Assembly: GCF_900476395.1 (NCBI RefSeq)
Contig: NZ_UIHB01000002.1
Coordinates: forward strand, 961,126 to 1,025,125
Reading direction: 5' to 3'
DNA: 64,000 bases
From: Xanthomonas euroxanthea
GTDB lineage: Bacteria; Pseudomonadota; Gammaproteobacteria; Xanthomonadales; Xanthomonadaceae
The notes beneath the pieces are model-generated. The model did no database searches. It was not told the DNA's origin and saw only the letters and a program-made list of their open reading frames with translations. The position numbers and the translations under genes are program-made. Every line of letters begins with the position of its first letter. Position 1 is the first letter of the stretch. Shown in pieces: positions 35,169-43,964 of the stretch.

Positions 35169-35917
35169 CCGGGCGGCCCATCGAAGGCGCAGGCACGCCG
35201 GAAGCGGCATGGCGCGCCGCGCCGTGTCTGAGTGCGCTGCCACGCGTCACCCTGCCGCAGCTGCTGCAAGGCAGCCAGCGCCTGGTGGTGGTTGCGCCAC
35301 ATCCGGACGATGAAGTGCTCGGCTGTGGCGGATTGATTGCTGCCGCGCGTGCCGCCGGCATGCCGGTGCTGATCATCGCGTTGACCGACGGCGAGCAGGC
35401 CTATCCGGATGAACCCGGTTGGCGTCCGCAGGTGCTGGGCCCGGCGCGGCGCCTGGAACTGGATGCAGCGGCGCAGCAGCTGGGCGTATTGCCGAGCGCA
35501 CTGATCCACCTCGCCTTGGGCGATGGTGCGCTGGCGGCGTCCGAAGCGCACATGGCAGAAACCATCGGCAGTCTGATCACTGCGCAGGACACGGTGCTGG
35601 TGACCTGGGAGCGCGATGGCCATCCCGATCATGAGGCGGCGTCGCGTGCGACCCGTGCTGCGTGCAAGGCGCAGTCTGCCCGGCGTCTGCAGTACCCGGT
35701 CTGGGCGTGGCATTGGGCGCGTCCGGAAGACGCCGTGTTTGCCGATGGCTCTGCGGTGCGCCTGGATCTGGCGCCTGCAGTGCTGCGTGCCAAGCAGGAT
35801 GCCATCGCCTGCTTTGCCACGCAGTTGGGCCATTGCACGCCGGCGGTTGCAGACCCGATTCTGCCGCCGTCGGTGCTGGAGCGCTTCGCGCGGCCGTTTG
35901 AGGTATTCATCCGATGA
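35156..35917 (+). CDS. PIG-L-family N-deacetylase
   Basis: The protein has 253 residues; GGAGG lies 8 bp before the ATG at 35156. Zinc-binding motifs of the LmbE/PIG-L family are intact: VVVAPHPDDEVLGCGG and RDGHPDHEAA. These enzymes remove N-acetyl groups from GlcNAc-containing conjugates. The overlaps on both sides (13 bp before, 4 bp after) tie it to the acyl-CoA dehydrogenase, methyltransferase and GT2 genes, pointing to a deacetylated, further modified glycoconjugate. Confidence 0.87.
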   Translation: MEDLAGRPIEGAGTPEAAWRAAPCLSALPRVTLPQLLQGSQRLVVVAPHPDDEVLGCGGLIAAARAAGMPVLIIALTDGEQAYPDEPGWRPQVLGPARRLELDAAAQQLGVLPSALIHLALGDGALAASEAHMAETIGSLITAQDTVLVTWERDGHPDHEAASRATRAACKAQSARRLQYPVWAWHWARPEDAVFADGSAVRLDLAPAVLRAKQDAIACFATQLGHCTPAVADPILPPSVLERFARPFEVFIR

Positions 35918-36510
35918 CGGTGCTGAGCGTTGAGCACTTCGAGCAGATGTATGCCGATGAAGACCCGTTCGGCTATCGCTCGCGCTGGTACGAGCAGCGC
36001 AAGCGCGACATCCTGCTCGGTGCCCTGCCCTACGCAAGGTTCGCGCGTGGCTGGGAATTTGGATGTTCCAACGGCGAGCTGACCGCGCAACTGGCGCCGC
36101 GCTGCGACACGCTGCTGGCCACGGATCTGTCGCAGCAGGCGGTCGAGCTGGCGAGCGCGCGCGTGCAGGGGCTGCCTGCGGTCACGCTGCAACAGGCGGC
36201 GCATCCGTCGGACTGGCCGGAGGGTCTGTTCGACCTGATTGTCTTCAGTGAGGTGGGCTATTACCTCGAAGCTCCGGCGTTCGAAGAAACCGTCGCGCTG
36301 TTCGCCCGCTCGCTCACCGCCCGGGGCTGTCTTGTGGCGTGTCACTGGCGGCATGCCTTCGAGGGTGCGCTGCGCAGCGCCGAGCAGGTCCACGGCGCGC
36401 TGAACCATGCATTGGCAATGGACACGTTGTGCGTTTATCAGGACGCGGACTTCGTGTTGCAGGCCTGGATGTCGGGCCCATCGATTGCGCAACAGGAGCA
36501 GCTGCGATGA
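35914..36510 (+). CDS. NodS-like SAM-dependent methyltransferase
   Basis: The protein has 198 residues. The start overlaps the PIG-L stop by 4 bp. The N-terminus (FEQMYADEDPFGYRSRWYEQ) followed by ARGWEFGCSNGELTAQLA (motif I, E/DxGxxxG-like with Cys-Ser) and FDLIVFSEVGYYL (motif IV) matches the NodS family, whose founding member N-methylates the deacetylated chitooligosaccharide of Nod factors. Coming directly after a deacetylase, an N-methyl transfer onto a freed amine is chemically sensible here; that is inference. Confidence 0.85.
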   Translation: MTVLSVEHFEQMYADEDPFGYRSRWYEQRKRDILLGALPYARFARGWEFGCSNGELTAQLAPRCDTLLATDLSQQAVELASARVQGLPAVTLQQAAHPSDWPEGLFDLIVFSEVGYYLEAPAFEETVALFARSLTARGCLVACHWRHAFEGALRSAEQVHGALNHALAMDTLCVYQDADFVLQAWMSGPSIAQQEQLR

Positions 36511-37187
36511 TCGCGGTCACCATCCCGGCGCATAACGAAGCGGATCTGATCAGCGACTGCCTGCAGTCCATTCTGGTGGCAGCCGCGCATCCGCACCTGT
36601 GTGGAGAGCGCGTGGAAATCCATGTCGCGCTTGATCGCTGCACCGACGGCACCGGCGCGATCGCCCGCGCGCATGGCGCAAGAACCGTTACTACCTGCGG
36701 GGGCGTCGGCATTGCGCGTGCAGCGGCGGCCTCGGCCGCGATCGCGCGCGGGGCGCGCTGGCTTGCGTTTACCGATGCCGACACCTGCGTGCCGCCGGAT
36801 TGGCTCTCGGCGCAGCTCGATTGTGCCGCCGATGTGTTCTGTGGCGTGGTGGAAGTGACCGATTGGCACGATTTCCGCCCCGAGACACGGCAAGCCTTCC
36901 TGGCCAAGGAGATTCGTCGCGACGGTCACCCGCATGTGCATGGCGCCAATCTGGGCATGAGTGTGGCCGCTTATGTGGCAGCCGGTGGCTTCTCTGCGCT
37001 GAAGTGCAGCGAAGACGTGGCGCTGGTGTCGGCATTGGAGCGTGCGGGCATGCAGATTGCCCGCCTGGTCAAGCCGGTCGTCAATACCAGCGCACGCCGT
37101 ATCGCCCGCGCGACCGGCGGATTCAGCGATCACCTGGCGCGCCTGGAAATGGCCGTGCTGGCAGGCGAGCCGGTGCTGGGTAATTAA
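36507..37187 (+). CDS. Family 2 glycosyltransferase
   Basis: The protein has 226 residues; the ATG overlaps the methyltransferase stop (ATGA). A GT-A fold is indicated by IAVTIPAHNEADLISDCLQS, CTDGTGAIA and the metal-binding FTDADTCVPPDWL (DxD-type). No membrane helices are seen, so it acts at the cytoplasmic face. As the last gene of the operon it probably supplies the sugar that the deacetylase and methyltransferase modify, or adds to their product. Confidence 0.85.
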   Translation: MIAVTIPAHNEADLISDCLQSILVAAAHPHLCGERVEIHVALDRCTDGTGAIARAHGARTVTTCGGVGIARAAAASAAIARGARWLAFTDADTCVPPDWLSAQLDCAADVFCGVVEVTDWHDFRPETRQAFLAKEIRRDGHPHVHGANLGMSVAAYVAAGGFSALKCSEDVALVSALERAGMQIARLVKPVVNTSARRIARATGGFSDHLARLEMAVLAGEPVLGN

Positions 37188-37538
37188 TGGCGTCGCTGAG
37201 CGCCTTACCGCGTCATGCGACAGCAAGCAGCCGAACCGCCAGCCCGTATCGATCGCCTGCCCGCATTTGAAGCGATCGCGTTTGCAGGCAGCGTAGATAA
37301 ATCAGTTTATCCCGCTGATCGCTAGTCGATCACCGCTAGCTGCCGCGCCACAAGACAGTATGTTTATCTGTATAAGCGGGCTGTGCATATACTGTTGCGG
37401 TCGCGTTCTTTTGATTCCATTGCCGCCTGCAGATTATTCTCCATATCGCTTGCATATTGAAAAAATAGCGATCAAGGTGCAATTGCGTATTGACTGACTG
37501 CAACCGGCAAGGCGGCCGCTGCCGCTACCGAGGTTATG
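37188..37538. other. AT-richer intergenic stretch
   Basis: About 350 bases with lower GC than the neighbouring genes, containing short dyads such as GATAAA...TTTATC near 37294-37309. No gene is supported. It probably carries the operon terminator and the promoter of the small gene at 37539. Confidence 0.5.
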
Positions 37539-37769
37539 ATGACCCCCACGATGTTTCGGCAAATCGGTCGTTACCGATTGACTGCACATACGTTTCCGGT
37601 GGACGGCGTTTTCTCCCCTGAGATCCTGGTGTCGTTCGATGATGGAATCACCTTGTACGGCCAACGACATGCAGTGCGATTCGACACGCAGCTTGCCGCG
37701 CACCATTACGCCAGACAATGGATGGACCGATGCACGGTGACGCCGCTGGGCATTCTCGAGAGCGTCTAG
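37539..37769 (+). CDS. Small hypothetical protein
   Basis: The protein has 76 residues from the ATG at 37539, set 5 bp after GAGG; a second ATG directly upstream at 37536 is too close to it. The sequence (FRQIGRYRLTAHTFPVDGVF, SPEILVSFDDGITLYGQ) looks like a compact beta-rich protein. No family is recognised and no operon partner is seen. Confidence 0.5.
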   Translation: MTPTMFRQIGRYRLTAHTFPVDGVFSPEILVSFDDGITLYGQRHAVRFDTQLAAHHYARQWMDRCTVTPLGILESV

Positions 37770-38512
37770 CTGTTTCCGGCATGTCTGATGTCGGCAACCA
37801 GGCGGCGTCGCTGCCAGCCAGCACGTTGTTTCAGGATATGGACGACACCGACCAACGGTTGAGCAACCGACTCGCCCTGCTGCGCACGTTCGCTTGGTCA
37901 GACCCTGCGTGGCCATGCAATCTCCAGCTCGACCTTGATGCCTGGAAGCCAGGCGGCTGTACCCACACGCGCTGGTTCGTGCGTAGCGACCGCAAGGTGT
38001 GCATCGTGCCTGGTTGCAGACGCGGCCCGCGTCTGCATGTCGCTGCGTGGGCGTAGCGCCTGCTGTGGTTGTTGGTGGATGATGCCGCGATTGACTGCCC
38101 GTACGTCCTTGATCCGGCCATCAGCGTTGCACAACGGGGCTTGCGCCACTACTCAACACTGCCGCTGCCGTCTGGACTTGTAGATCCGGCCCAGAATTGC
38201 GGCAACGCGCCGCGCTCGGCGGCAGCGACTGCTTGCTGCACGTGTCGCCTGAACCGCTTTGGCCATCATGCTGCCCGGAGCCGCCCCACTGCATGCGGCA
38301 TCGACACGCGCCAGATATGCCAATGCATGCACGTTGACGTCGCTGGCGCGTCCATCCAGGACACTTCCCTGGTGGAATCCAGCAACGGCACGACGACTCG
38401 CCCAGAGCAATGGACGGGAAAATCCTGTGCGCTGTTCAGTGTGGCCGAATCGATCACGCGTTTTTCGCGTGGGAAACGTAGTGTGGTGCATGCATTTTCG
38501 GAAAACCGCGTT
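37770..38512. other. Long stretch without a supported gene
   Basis: About 740 bases. Several open frames exist on both strands, but none shows a domain, a consistent codon pattern or a ribosome-binding site. The in-frame extension upstream of the receiver protein (from 38069) lacks domain content and is not called. It may hold decayed coding sequence or an untranslated RNA. Confidence 0.45.
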
Positions 38513-38881
38513 ATGGGCTCTCACAACGAAAAATTGATCCTGATTGTCGAGGACGATGCCGATACCCTCGAGATCGCCACCTTGTTGCTGACCGAAAGTG
38601 GCTATGCGGTCGTGACTGCCAGCGATGCCCAAGGCGCGCTGGAGCAAATCGATCATTGTCCTGCGATAGCGCTCGTGTTCACCGACCTTCAGATGCCGGG
38701 GCTCCTGGATGGATACGGCCTGATTTCGTATCTGCGTGCCGACGGCAACAACCTGCCGGCAATTCTGACATCGGGGTTAGGGCATTCTCCCAAGGGATTG
38801 CCCAGCCGGACGATGTTTTTAAGCAAGCCTTACAATCGCCGCAGCTTGGTCCAGAATATCGAGGCATTCGTCGGCCATTAG
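38513..38881 (+). CDS. Stand-alone receiver (REC) domain protein
   Basis: The protein has 122 residues, essentially one CheY-like domain: acidic pair in LILIVEDDADTLE, phospho-acceptor Asp in LVFTDLQMPG, Ser/Thr in AILTSGLG and conserved Lys in FLSKPYN. There is no output domain. The ATG at 38513 has only a weak GGAAA upstream. No kinase gene is adjacent, so the partner is encoded elsewhere. Confidence 0.82.
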   Translation: MGSHNEKLILIVEDDADTLEIATLLLTESGYAVVTASDAQGALEQIDHCPAIALVFTDLQMPGLLDGYGLISYLRADGNNLPAILTSGLGHSPKGLPSRTMFLSKPYNRRSLVQNIEAFVGH

Positions 38882-39044
38882 CGTGGCCGGCGGCGAGGCA
38901 ACCCTACCCTCGTCCTGATCGAGCATGCGCAGGTTTCAAGGCTGGGTCATTGCGCAGACCGGATCGATCGCGACCACCCGGTGAAACCATCGCCGTCGTC
39001 GTGGAATCCGTGCATCACGATCGGTCCCCGATCGATGCCCGGCA

Positions 39045-39731
39045 TCATCTTGCCGCACGTCGCCAGCCTGCATTGATCGCTTCCTGGCTGGTGCAGAAAA
39101 AGCGCTCGCCCTTCGCAGGCGAGATGCTGGTCCGCTGGTAGTCGCGTTGCCCGGGCATGTGGAAGATCTTGCTGCCCTTGCTCGAGATATTGCCCTTGAT
39201 GGCGCAGTGCGCAGGCAGCTGCGTCTGTGCTGCCGCCTGAGCCCGCCGTGCCGATTGGTTGCGTTTGCCGCGACGGTAGTCGGCTGGCATCTGGAAGGTG
39301 CCGGCCCAGAGGTTGCGCCGCTGTTGCTGCGCGGTGCGTTCGTCGGCGACAAACGCGGTGGCGTACTCGCGGTAGGCCACCGCCCAACCGGACTGCACCA
39401 TCCAGCGGTTGACCGATTGTCCCTGCACGTAACACTCGGCAACGACCCGACCGTAGCGATCGGTGTCCTTGGGTTGGCAGCGAACCGTCTTGTCACGCAG
39501 ATAGCCATCCAGGGCAGCGGCGGAACGCCGGCCGCAAGGCCACGCGCTGCCGGTATCGCTGGTGCATTGCTGCGCGCTTTCGGGGGCATCGACGCCCCAC
39601 AGGCGGATACGCTTCTGCGCGAGCGTGATGGTGTCACCATCGGTGACGGTTGCCCGGCCAACCAGCTCTGCTGCGATAACGGGTGAGGCGAACAGCGCAA
39701 CGACAACAACCACCGAACATCTGGACAACAT
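39045..39731 (-). CDS. Secreted thermonuclease-family nuclease
   Basis: The protein has 228 residues from the ATG at 39731. An N-terminal signal peptide (LSRCSVVVVVALFASPVIAA) is followed by an SNase-like domain with the active-site residues in KRIRLWGVDAPES (Arg and Glu) and DRYGRVVAEC (Arg). The C-terminal segment (CAIKGNISSKGSKIFHMPGQ, RDYQRTSISPAKGERFFC, then SQEAINAGWRRA) is the small Cys-containing module that often follows SNase domains in proteobacteria. It should degrade nucleic acid in the periplasm or outside. No operon partner is seen. Confidence 0.88.
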   Translation of the reverse strand: MLSRCSVVVVVALFASPVIAAELVGRATVTDGDTITLAQKRIRLWGVDAPESAQQCTSDTGSAWPCGRRSAAALDGYLRDKTVRCQPKDTDRYGRVVAECYVQGQSVNRWMVQSGWAVAYREYATAFVADERTAQQQRRNLWAGTFQMPADYRRGKRNQSARRAQAAAQTQLPAHCAIKGNISSKGSKIFHMPGQRDYQRTSISPAKGERFFCTSQEAINAGWRRAAR

Positions 39732-40143
39732 CAACAACAAGCCTCGGGTGATCGGCAGAGCGTGGTCCGTCTGTTCTTGCCTGGGTGACAGCGTCTAGCC
39801 GATTGGCTAACCAGCTTCCATCGCGCTGGTGCCCGCATCGACCAAGCGACGCGGGGCGGCACTGTATGCCAACGGGAAGGCGCTGCCTATCCCTCGCCGC
39901 GGCCTGCGAGAAGGCCATGGCATGGGGCGTTCATCGAATCTCGTTCAAACCGCCGCATTCAAGGCCGGGCACACGCGGTGTGCCCGAGGTAACGGACAAG
40001 GTGTAATCCCTTGTAGATGTGTATCTCTGGACGGTTGTTTCGCCGTTGCCGAGAGACAGGTCATCCCTGCCCCAGTGCGCCGTTGGCACGCGCAAGCACC
40101 ACGCGCCGCCCGGTCCCTTGCGGAACCGGGCATGCAGGCAGAC
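39732..40143. other. Intergenic stretch without a supported gene
   Basis: About 410 bases between the nuclease start and the end of the sugar dehydrogenase gene. Frames on both strands lack domains. An imperfect GC-rich hairpin lies near 40107-40132 but has no T-run. Confidence 0.45.
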
Positions 40144-41469
40144 TTATTGCGCTGCCGGTTGTGGCGACACAGGCGCCGCATCCGGCGTCACGCGCCAGAT
40201 CGTATTGGCCAGATCGTCCGCAACGATCAACGCACCCCGCGGGTCGAGCGTCACGCCGACCGGACGGCCGCGGGTCAGACCATCGTCGCCATGGAAGCCG
40301 GAGACGAAGTCGATCGGGTTGCCCGCGGGGCGGCCATCGCGGAATGGTACGAACACCACCTTGTAGCCCACTGGCGGGTCGCGATTCCAGCTGCCGTGTT
40401 CGCCGACGAACACGCCGTCGGCAAACTGCGTCCCCATCGCGGTCGACGAGAACGCCACACCGAGTGCGGCGACATGCGAGCCCAGCGCGTAATCGGGCAC
40501 GATGGCCGACGCAACCTTCTGCGGATCCTGCGGCATGACTCGCGTGTCCACATTCTTGCCCCAGTAGCTGTAGGGCCAGCCGTAGAAACCGCCTTCGCGC
40601 ACCGAGGTGAGGTAGTCGGGCACCAGATTCGGACCGATCTCGTCACGCTCGTTGACCACCGCCCACAGTGCGCCGCTACCGGGCTGTATCGCCAATGCAG
40701 TGGGATTGCGCAAGCCGGTGGCATAGCTCTTGTGGGCGCCGGTTGCCGGATCCACCTGCCAGACCTGGGCGCGGTCGACCTCGGCAATCATGCCGCGCTC
40801 GGTGATGTTGCTGTTGGAGCCGATCGCAACATACAGATAGCGTCCATCCGCACTGGCGGTCAGGGCCTTGGTCCAGTGGTGGTTGATGGCCGACGGCAAG
40901 TCGGTGACCTTGCTGGGCGCAGCACTGGCCTTGGTCTGCCCCTGCTGATAGTCGAAGCGTACCAGTGCGTCCTGATTTGCCACATAAAGTGCGTTGCCGA
41001 TCAGTGCCAGCCCATAGGGTGCATTGAGCTTGTCGGCAAAGACGGTCTTCAGTTCATACGTGCCGTCGCCATCGGCGTCGCGCAGCAAGGTCAGGCGGTT
41101 GCCGCTCTTGACCGAGGTGTTGCCCTTGGCCTTGATCGCTCCGGCAATCACGTCCTTGGGCTTAAGGTTGGGTGCACTGCCGCCGCGGCCTTCGGCAACC
41201 AGGATGTCGCCGTTGGGCAACACCAGCGTCTGGCGTGGAATGCCCAGCCCGGTGGCGATCGCAGCGATGCGGTAACCCGCAGGCACGGTGGGCTTGCGAT
41301 CGCCCCAGGCGGTCGGCTCGGCGATGGTCATGTCGGGCAACAGGCCACGATCCGGTGCTGGCAGTTCGGGGCTGGCGCCATGTTGCGCGAGCTCGGGGGC
41401 CTTGCCGCAGGATGCAAGTGCGGCAGCAAGCACGGAAACCGACAGGATGGTCAGGGTATGACGCTTCAT
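40144..41469 (-). CDS. PQQ-dependent sugar (sorbosone-type) dehydrogenase, lipoprotein
   Basis: The protein has 441 residues from the ATG at 41469. It has a lipoprotein signal (TLTILSVSVLAAALASC, Cys as lipidation site) and a six-bladed beta-propeller of the GDH/sorbosone dehydrogenase family (GDILVAEGRGG, LNAPYGLALIGNALYVAN, FADGVFVGEHGSWNR, LIVADDLANTIWRV). The enzyme would oxidise sugars in the periplasm while anchored to a membrane. The start overlaps the stop of the small membrane protein gene (ATGA), a common pairing. Confidence 0.88.
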   Translation of the reverse strand: MKRHTLTILSVSVLAAALASCGKAPELAQHGASPELPAPDRGLLPDMTIAEPTAWGDRKPTVPAGYRIAAIATGLGIPRQTLVLPNGDILVAEGRGGSAPNLKPKDVIAGAIKAKGNTSVKSGNRLTLLRDADGDGTYELKTVFADKLNAPYGLALIGNALYVANQDALVRFDYQQGQTKASAAPSKVTDLPSAINHHWTKALTASADGRYLYVAIGSNSNITERGMIAEVDRAQVWQVDPATGAHKSYATGLRNPTALAIQPGSGALWAVVNERDEIGPNLVPDYLTSVREGGFYGWPYSYWGKNVDTRVMPQDPQKVASAIVPDYALGSHVAALGVAFSSTAMGTQFADGVFVGEHGSWNRDPPVGYKVVFVPFRDGRPAGNPIDFVSGFHGDDGLTRGRPVGVTLDPRGALIVADDLANTIWRVTPDAAPVSPQPAAQ

Positions 41470-41882
41470 CGGGCACCTCCCACGCGCAGGCTGGACAGCC
41501 CCGACCAGGTTGCAACCAGGGCGAACGCGGTTGCGATCAACGAAAACGCCAACGCCGCCGGCATGATCGCCCAGGCGTCGCGCGCATGATGCAAGGCGTC
41601 GAAGAAGCCGACGATCCATGCGGCGCCGAGCGCGATCACATAGATCACGTTGCGGCTTCCGCGAACGAAGCCAACGATCGCACACAGGAGCGCGATGGTC
41701 GTCAACACCATCGCACCGATCAGCAGCCATGCGGCGAAATTGGCCCACTGGATCTGATGGCTGCTCCAGTACGCGTAGTCGCTCAGCAAGGTACCGAGAA
41801 ACAGCGGCCACACACCGCCGAGCACGGCTGCATGGAACGGATGGATGGCCCAGGATCGGGCGGGCATGGCAGTGGGATTCAT
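41466..41882 (-). CDS. DUF2231-type membrane protein
   Basis: The protein has 138 residues from the ATG at 41882 with four predicted membrane helices (AAVLGGVWPLFLGTLLSDYA, FAAWLLIGAMVLTTIALLCA, NVIYVIALGAAWIVGFFDAL, IMPAALAFSLIATAFALVAT). An early His in WAIHPFH is typical of DUF2231 proteins. It is the first gene of a two-gene operon with the sugar dehydrogenase and may help anchor it or move electrons. That role is inferred. Confidence 0.78.
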   Translation of the reverse strand: MNPTAMPARSWAIHPFHAAVLGGVWPLFLGTLLSDYAYWSSHQIQWANFAAWLLIGAMVLTTIALLCAIVGFVRGSRNVIYVIALGAAWIVGFFDALHHARDAWAIMPAALAFSLIATAFALVATWSGLSSLRVGGAR

Positions 41883-42149
41883 GGCGGACTCATTGGGAGC
41901 GTTGGTGAAACGTGCCCCGATGCTGCCAGCTGCCACGTGATGAGCGCGGTGATGCTGGGTCTTTTCTGTGCGATGGACTACTTAGACAAAAGTCGGAAGC
42001 CCAAACCACTCATCCCGCCGAGCAACTCCTGGATCGCCGGCGCGACCGTAGGTCGTAGAACGTAGGTCATGGAACCCTATGTGTGCTCCAGGCCGCTTCC
42101 TACGCTGGGCTCCATCCACTGAAGGAGCAGGCAGAGGAAAGCAGTCGCA

Positions 42150-42586
42150 ATGATGTTGCTGGCAACCGCGTCGACCATGGCCGGCACGGCCAGCGCGACC
42201 GACACCGCGGCCACGACGCGTACGGTCGCCGCACTGGCGCGTGAGGCCGTTACCTTCTTCGACGGCCATCGGCCCGGCGATGTCGTGCTGGTCACCCCCG
42301 GGAACGCGGTGGTAGTGCGCCAGACCTCCGCAATGACCGATGTCGGGAATCGGGAGGCGATGCAGCCCGATGCCGCACTACCTCGCGTGCGGCACGAGGG
42401 GAAGACACCGACGCGCTGAGCCTGAAAAACGACTTCAAGGATCTGCCACCGGGAGTCGATCCGGGCACGCAGTTTCGCTACAACGATTCCAACTAAAGCG
42501 TGCTGACCCACCTGATTGAGTGCGCATCCGGCCAGCCCTATGCCGCCTACATGCAGTATCGGCAGCAGGGTTTCAGGATGGTTTGA
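42150..42586 (+). pseudogene. Decayed beta-lactamase-family serine hydrolase
   Basis: An N-terminal piece (from ATG 42150, with a signal-like start and AVTFFDGHRPGDVVLVTPGN) is followed in another frame by PPGVDPGTQFRYNDSN, a stop codon at the position of the expected Tyr, and SVLTHLIECASGQPYAAYMQ. These segments match the start and the YxN region of class C-like serine hydrolases. The SxxK core between them is deleted. At least one frameshift, one deletion and one nonsense change make this a dead gene. Confidence 0.7.
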
Positions 42587-42835
42587 AGTCCGATGCGGGT
42601 CTGCAGTGATGAGCACCGCTCATAGGACCATGCAGGCTGGATGGATGGCGCGGCGTTGCATCTGCCTCATGCTGGCTGCCGGCATCCATGGCAAGGCAAC
42701 AGCGATGAAACGCGCAACCGTGATGCGTTCGATCGGCGTGATGTGTGCATCGCCAAGGCACTTTTTACGCGGGACGGCTTGGCGTCGGATGCTTGGATTC
42801 GCGCTGCCTTGCCCCTAGATCGGTGGAGGGATGCG

Positions 42836-43597
42836 ATGCCATGTGCGAGCGCGCTGCGTCGCTCTCTCCTGTCCACGGCTGCGCTGGTGTGGAGCGCAGC
42901 TGCCTTAGTTCTCTGTTGCCCCTCCCCCACGGCAGCACATCCTTCGGAGATCACGTCCATGACGACCCACGCCACCTTGTCGCCAAGGCAGCAGGCCATT
43001 GCGCCGATTGCCGCGTTTGCGGCCACTGGCGACATCGAGCGCTTGAACACTGCATTGAAGGCGGGCCTTGATGCAGGCATGAGCATCGGCGACTGCAAGG
43101 AACTCTTGGTCCAGCTGTATGCCTACGCCGGCTTTCCACGCAGCCTCAATGCACTGGCCGCGTTGATGCAGGTCACCGATGCACGCAAGCTGCGCGGCAT
43201 CGCCGATGCGCCGGGACACGACCCTGGCCCGGTACCGAGCGGCGATGCGCTGCTCGCGCTGGGCACCGCCAACCAGACCCGCCTGACCGGCGCGCCGGTG
43301 ACCGGGCCGTTGTTCGTGTTTGCGCCGGCAATCGACCAATACCTCAAGACGCATCTGTTCGGCGACATCTTTGCCCGCGACAACCTGGACTGGGTGAGCC
43401 GTGAACTGGCCACGATCAGCGTGCTCGCCGCCCTGGAAGGCGTGGAGGCGCAACTGCAATCGCATTTGAAGATCGGCTTGAACATCGGTGTGACCGAGGC
43501 GCAGCTGCACGCGCTGGCCCAGGTGCTGGACAAGCGCGTCGGTGCGGCCGCGGGCACGCGTGCCAAGGCGGCACTGGCCAAAGCCAGGGCGCTGTGA
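42836..43597 (+). CDS. Exported carboxymuconolactone-decarboxylase-family protein
   Basis: The protein has 253 residues; GGAGGG lies 5 bp before ATG 42836. The signal peptide (LRRSLLSTAALVWSAAALVL, cut near PTAA) is followed by two AhpD/CMD-like helical modules: SIGDCKELLVQLYAYAGFPR, then NALAALMQ, and RELATISVLAALEGVEAQLQ followed by SHLKIGLNIGVTEAQL. The CxxC of the peroxidase AhpD is absent, so it is closer to the decarboxylase-like branch of unclear activity. It stands alone after the decayed hydrolase. Confidence 0.85.
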   Translation: MPCASALRRSLLSTAALVWSAAALVLCCPSPTAAHPSEITSMTTHATLSPRQQAIAPIAAFAATGDIERLNTALKAGLDAGMSIGDCKELLVQLYAYAGFPRSLNALAALMQVTDARKLRGIADAPGHDPGPVPSGDALLALGTANQTRLTGAPVTGPLFVFAPAIDQYLKTHLFGDIFARDNLDWVSRELATISVLAALEGVEAQLQSHLKIGLNIGVTEAQLHALAQVLDKRVGAAAGTRAKAALAKARAL

Positions 43598-43688
43598 GCC
43601 TGCGGCACGCTGCGATGACCGCAGCGCCTGCTGCCGCTGCGCATGCAGCTGCCGATGGCGGCGCCGGGTCGAACCCGGTCGCACGCCG

Positions 43689-43964
43689 CTAACGCGGCGC
43701 CGGGCCCGCCGCCAATGCAGACCTTGCGCCGGCCTGCTTGACGATCAACTGGCCGATGTACTGCTCGGCCAGCCTGGTGCCGATCTCCAGCGCGGTCTGC
43801 AGCGAGCCGAACGTGGGCGCGGTCGGCAGCGGCACCGGATGTCCACAGACCTGCAAGGTCTCCAGGACGATGCGCCGGTGCCCGAGCTGTCGAGCGACCA
43901 CGCGGTACGGCAGGCCCTGGTCGGTGCCTTCGGCTGACATGCTTTCGGTGCTGTGGGTACTCAT
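43689..43964 (-). CDS. Small hypothetical protein
   Basis: The protein has 91 residues with no recognised family. The central part (LPYRVVARQLGHRRIVLETL, TFGSLQTALEIGTRLAEQYI) looks like a folded alpha/beta mini-protein. Codon choice is in line with neighbouring genes. Convergent with the carboxymuconolactone-decarboxylase gene. Confidence 0.5.
   Translation of the reverse strand: MSTHSTESMSAEGTDQGLPYRVVARQLGHRRIVLETLQVCGHPVPLPTAPTFGSLQTALEIGTRLAEQYIGQLIVKQAGARSALAAGPAPR

Noticed and set aside
38069..38512. N-terminal extension of the receiver-domain protein
   Set aside because: The additional 148 residues are Cys/Thr/Arg-rich with no domain, and a complete CheY-like domain starts at 38513.
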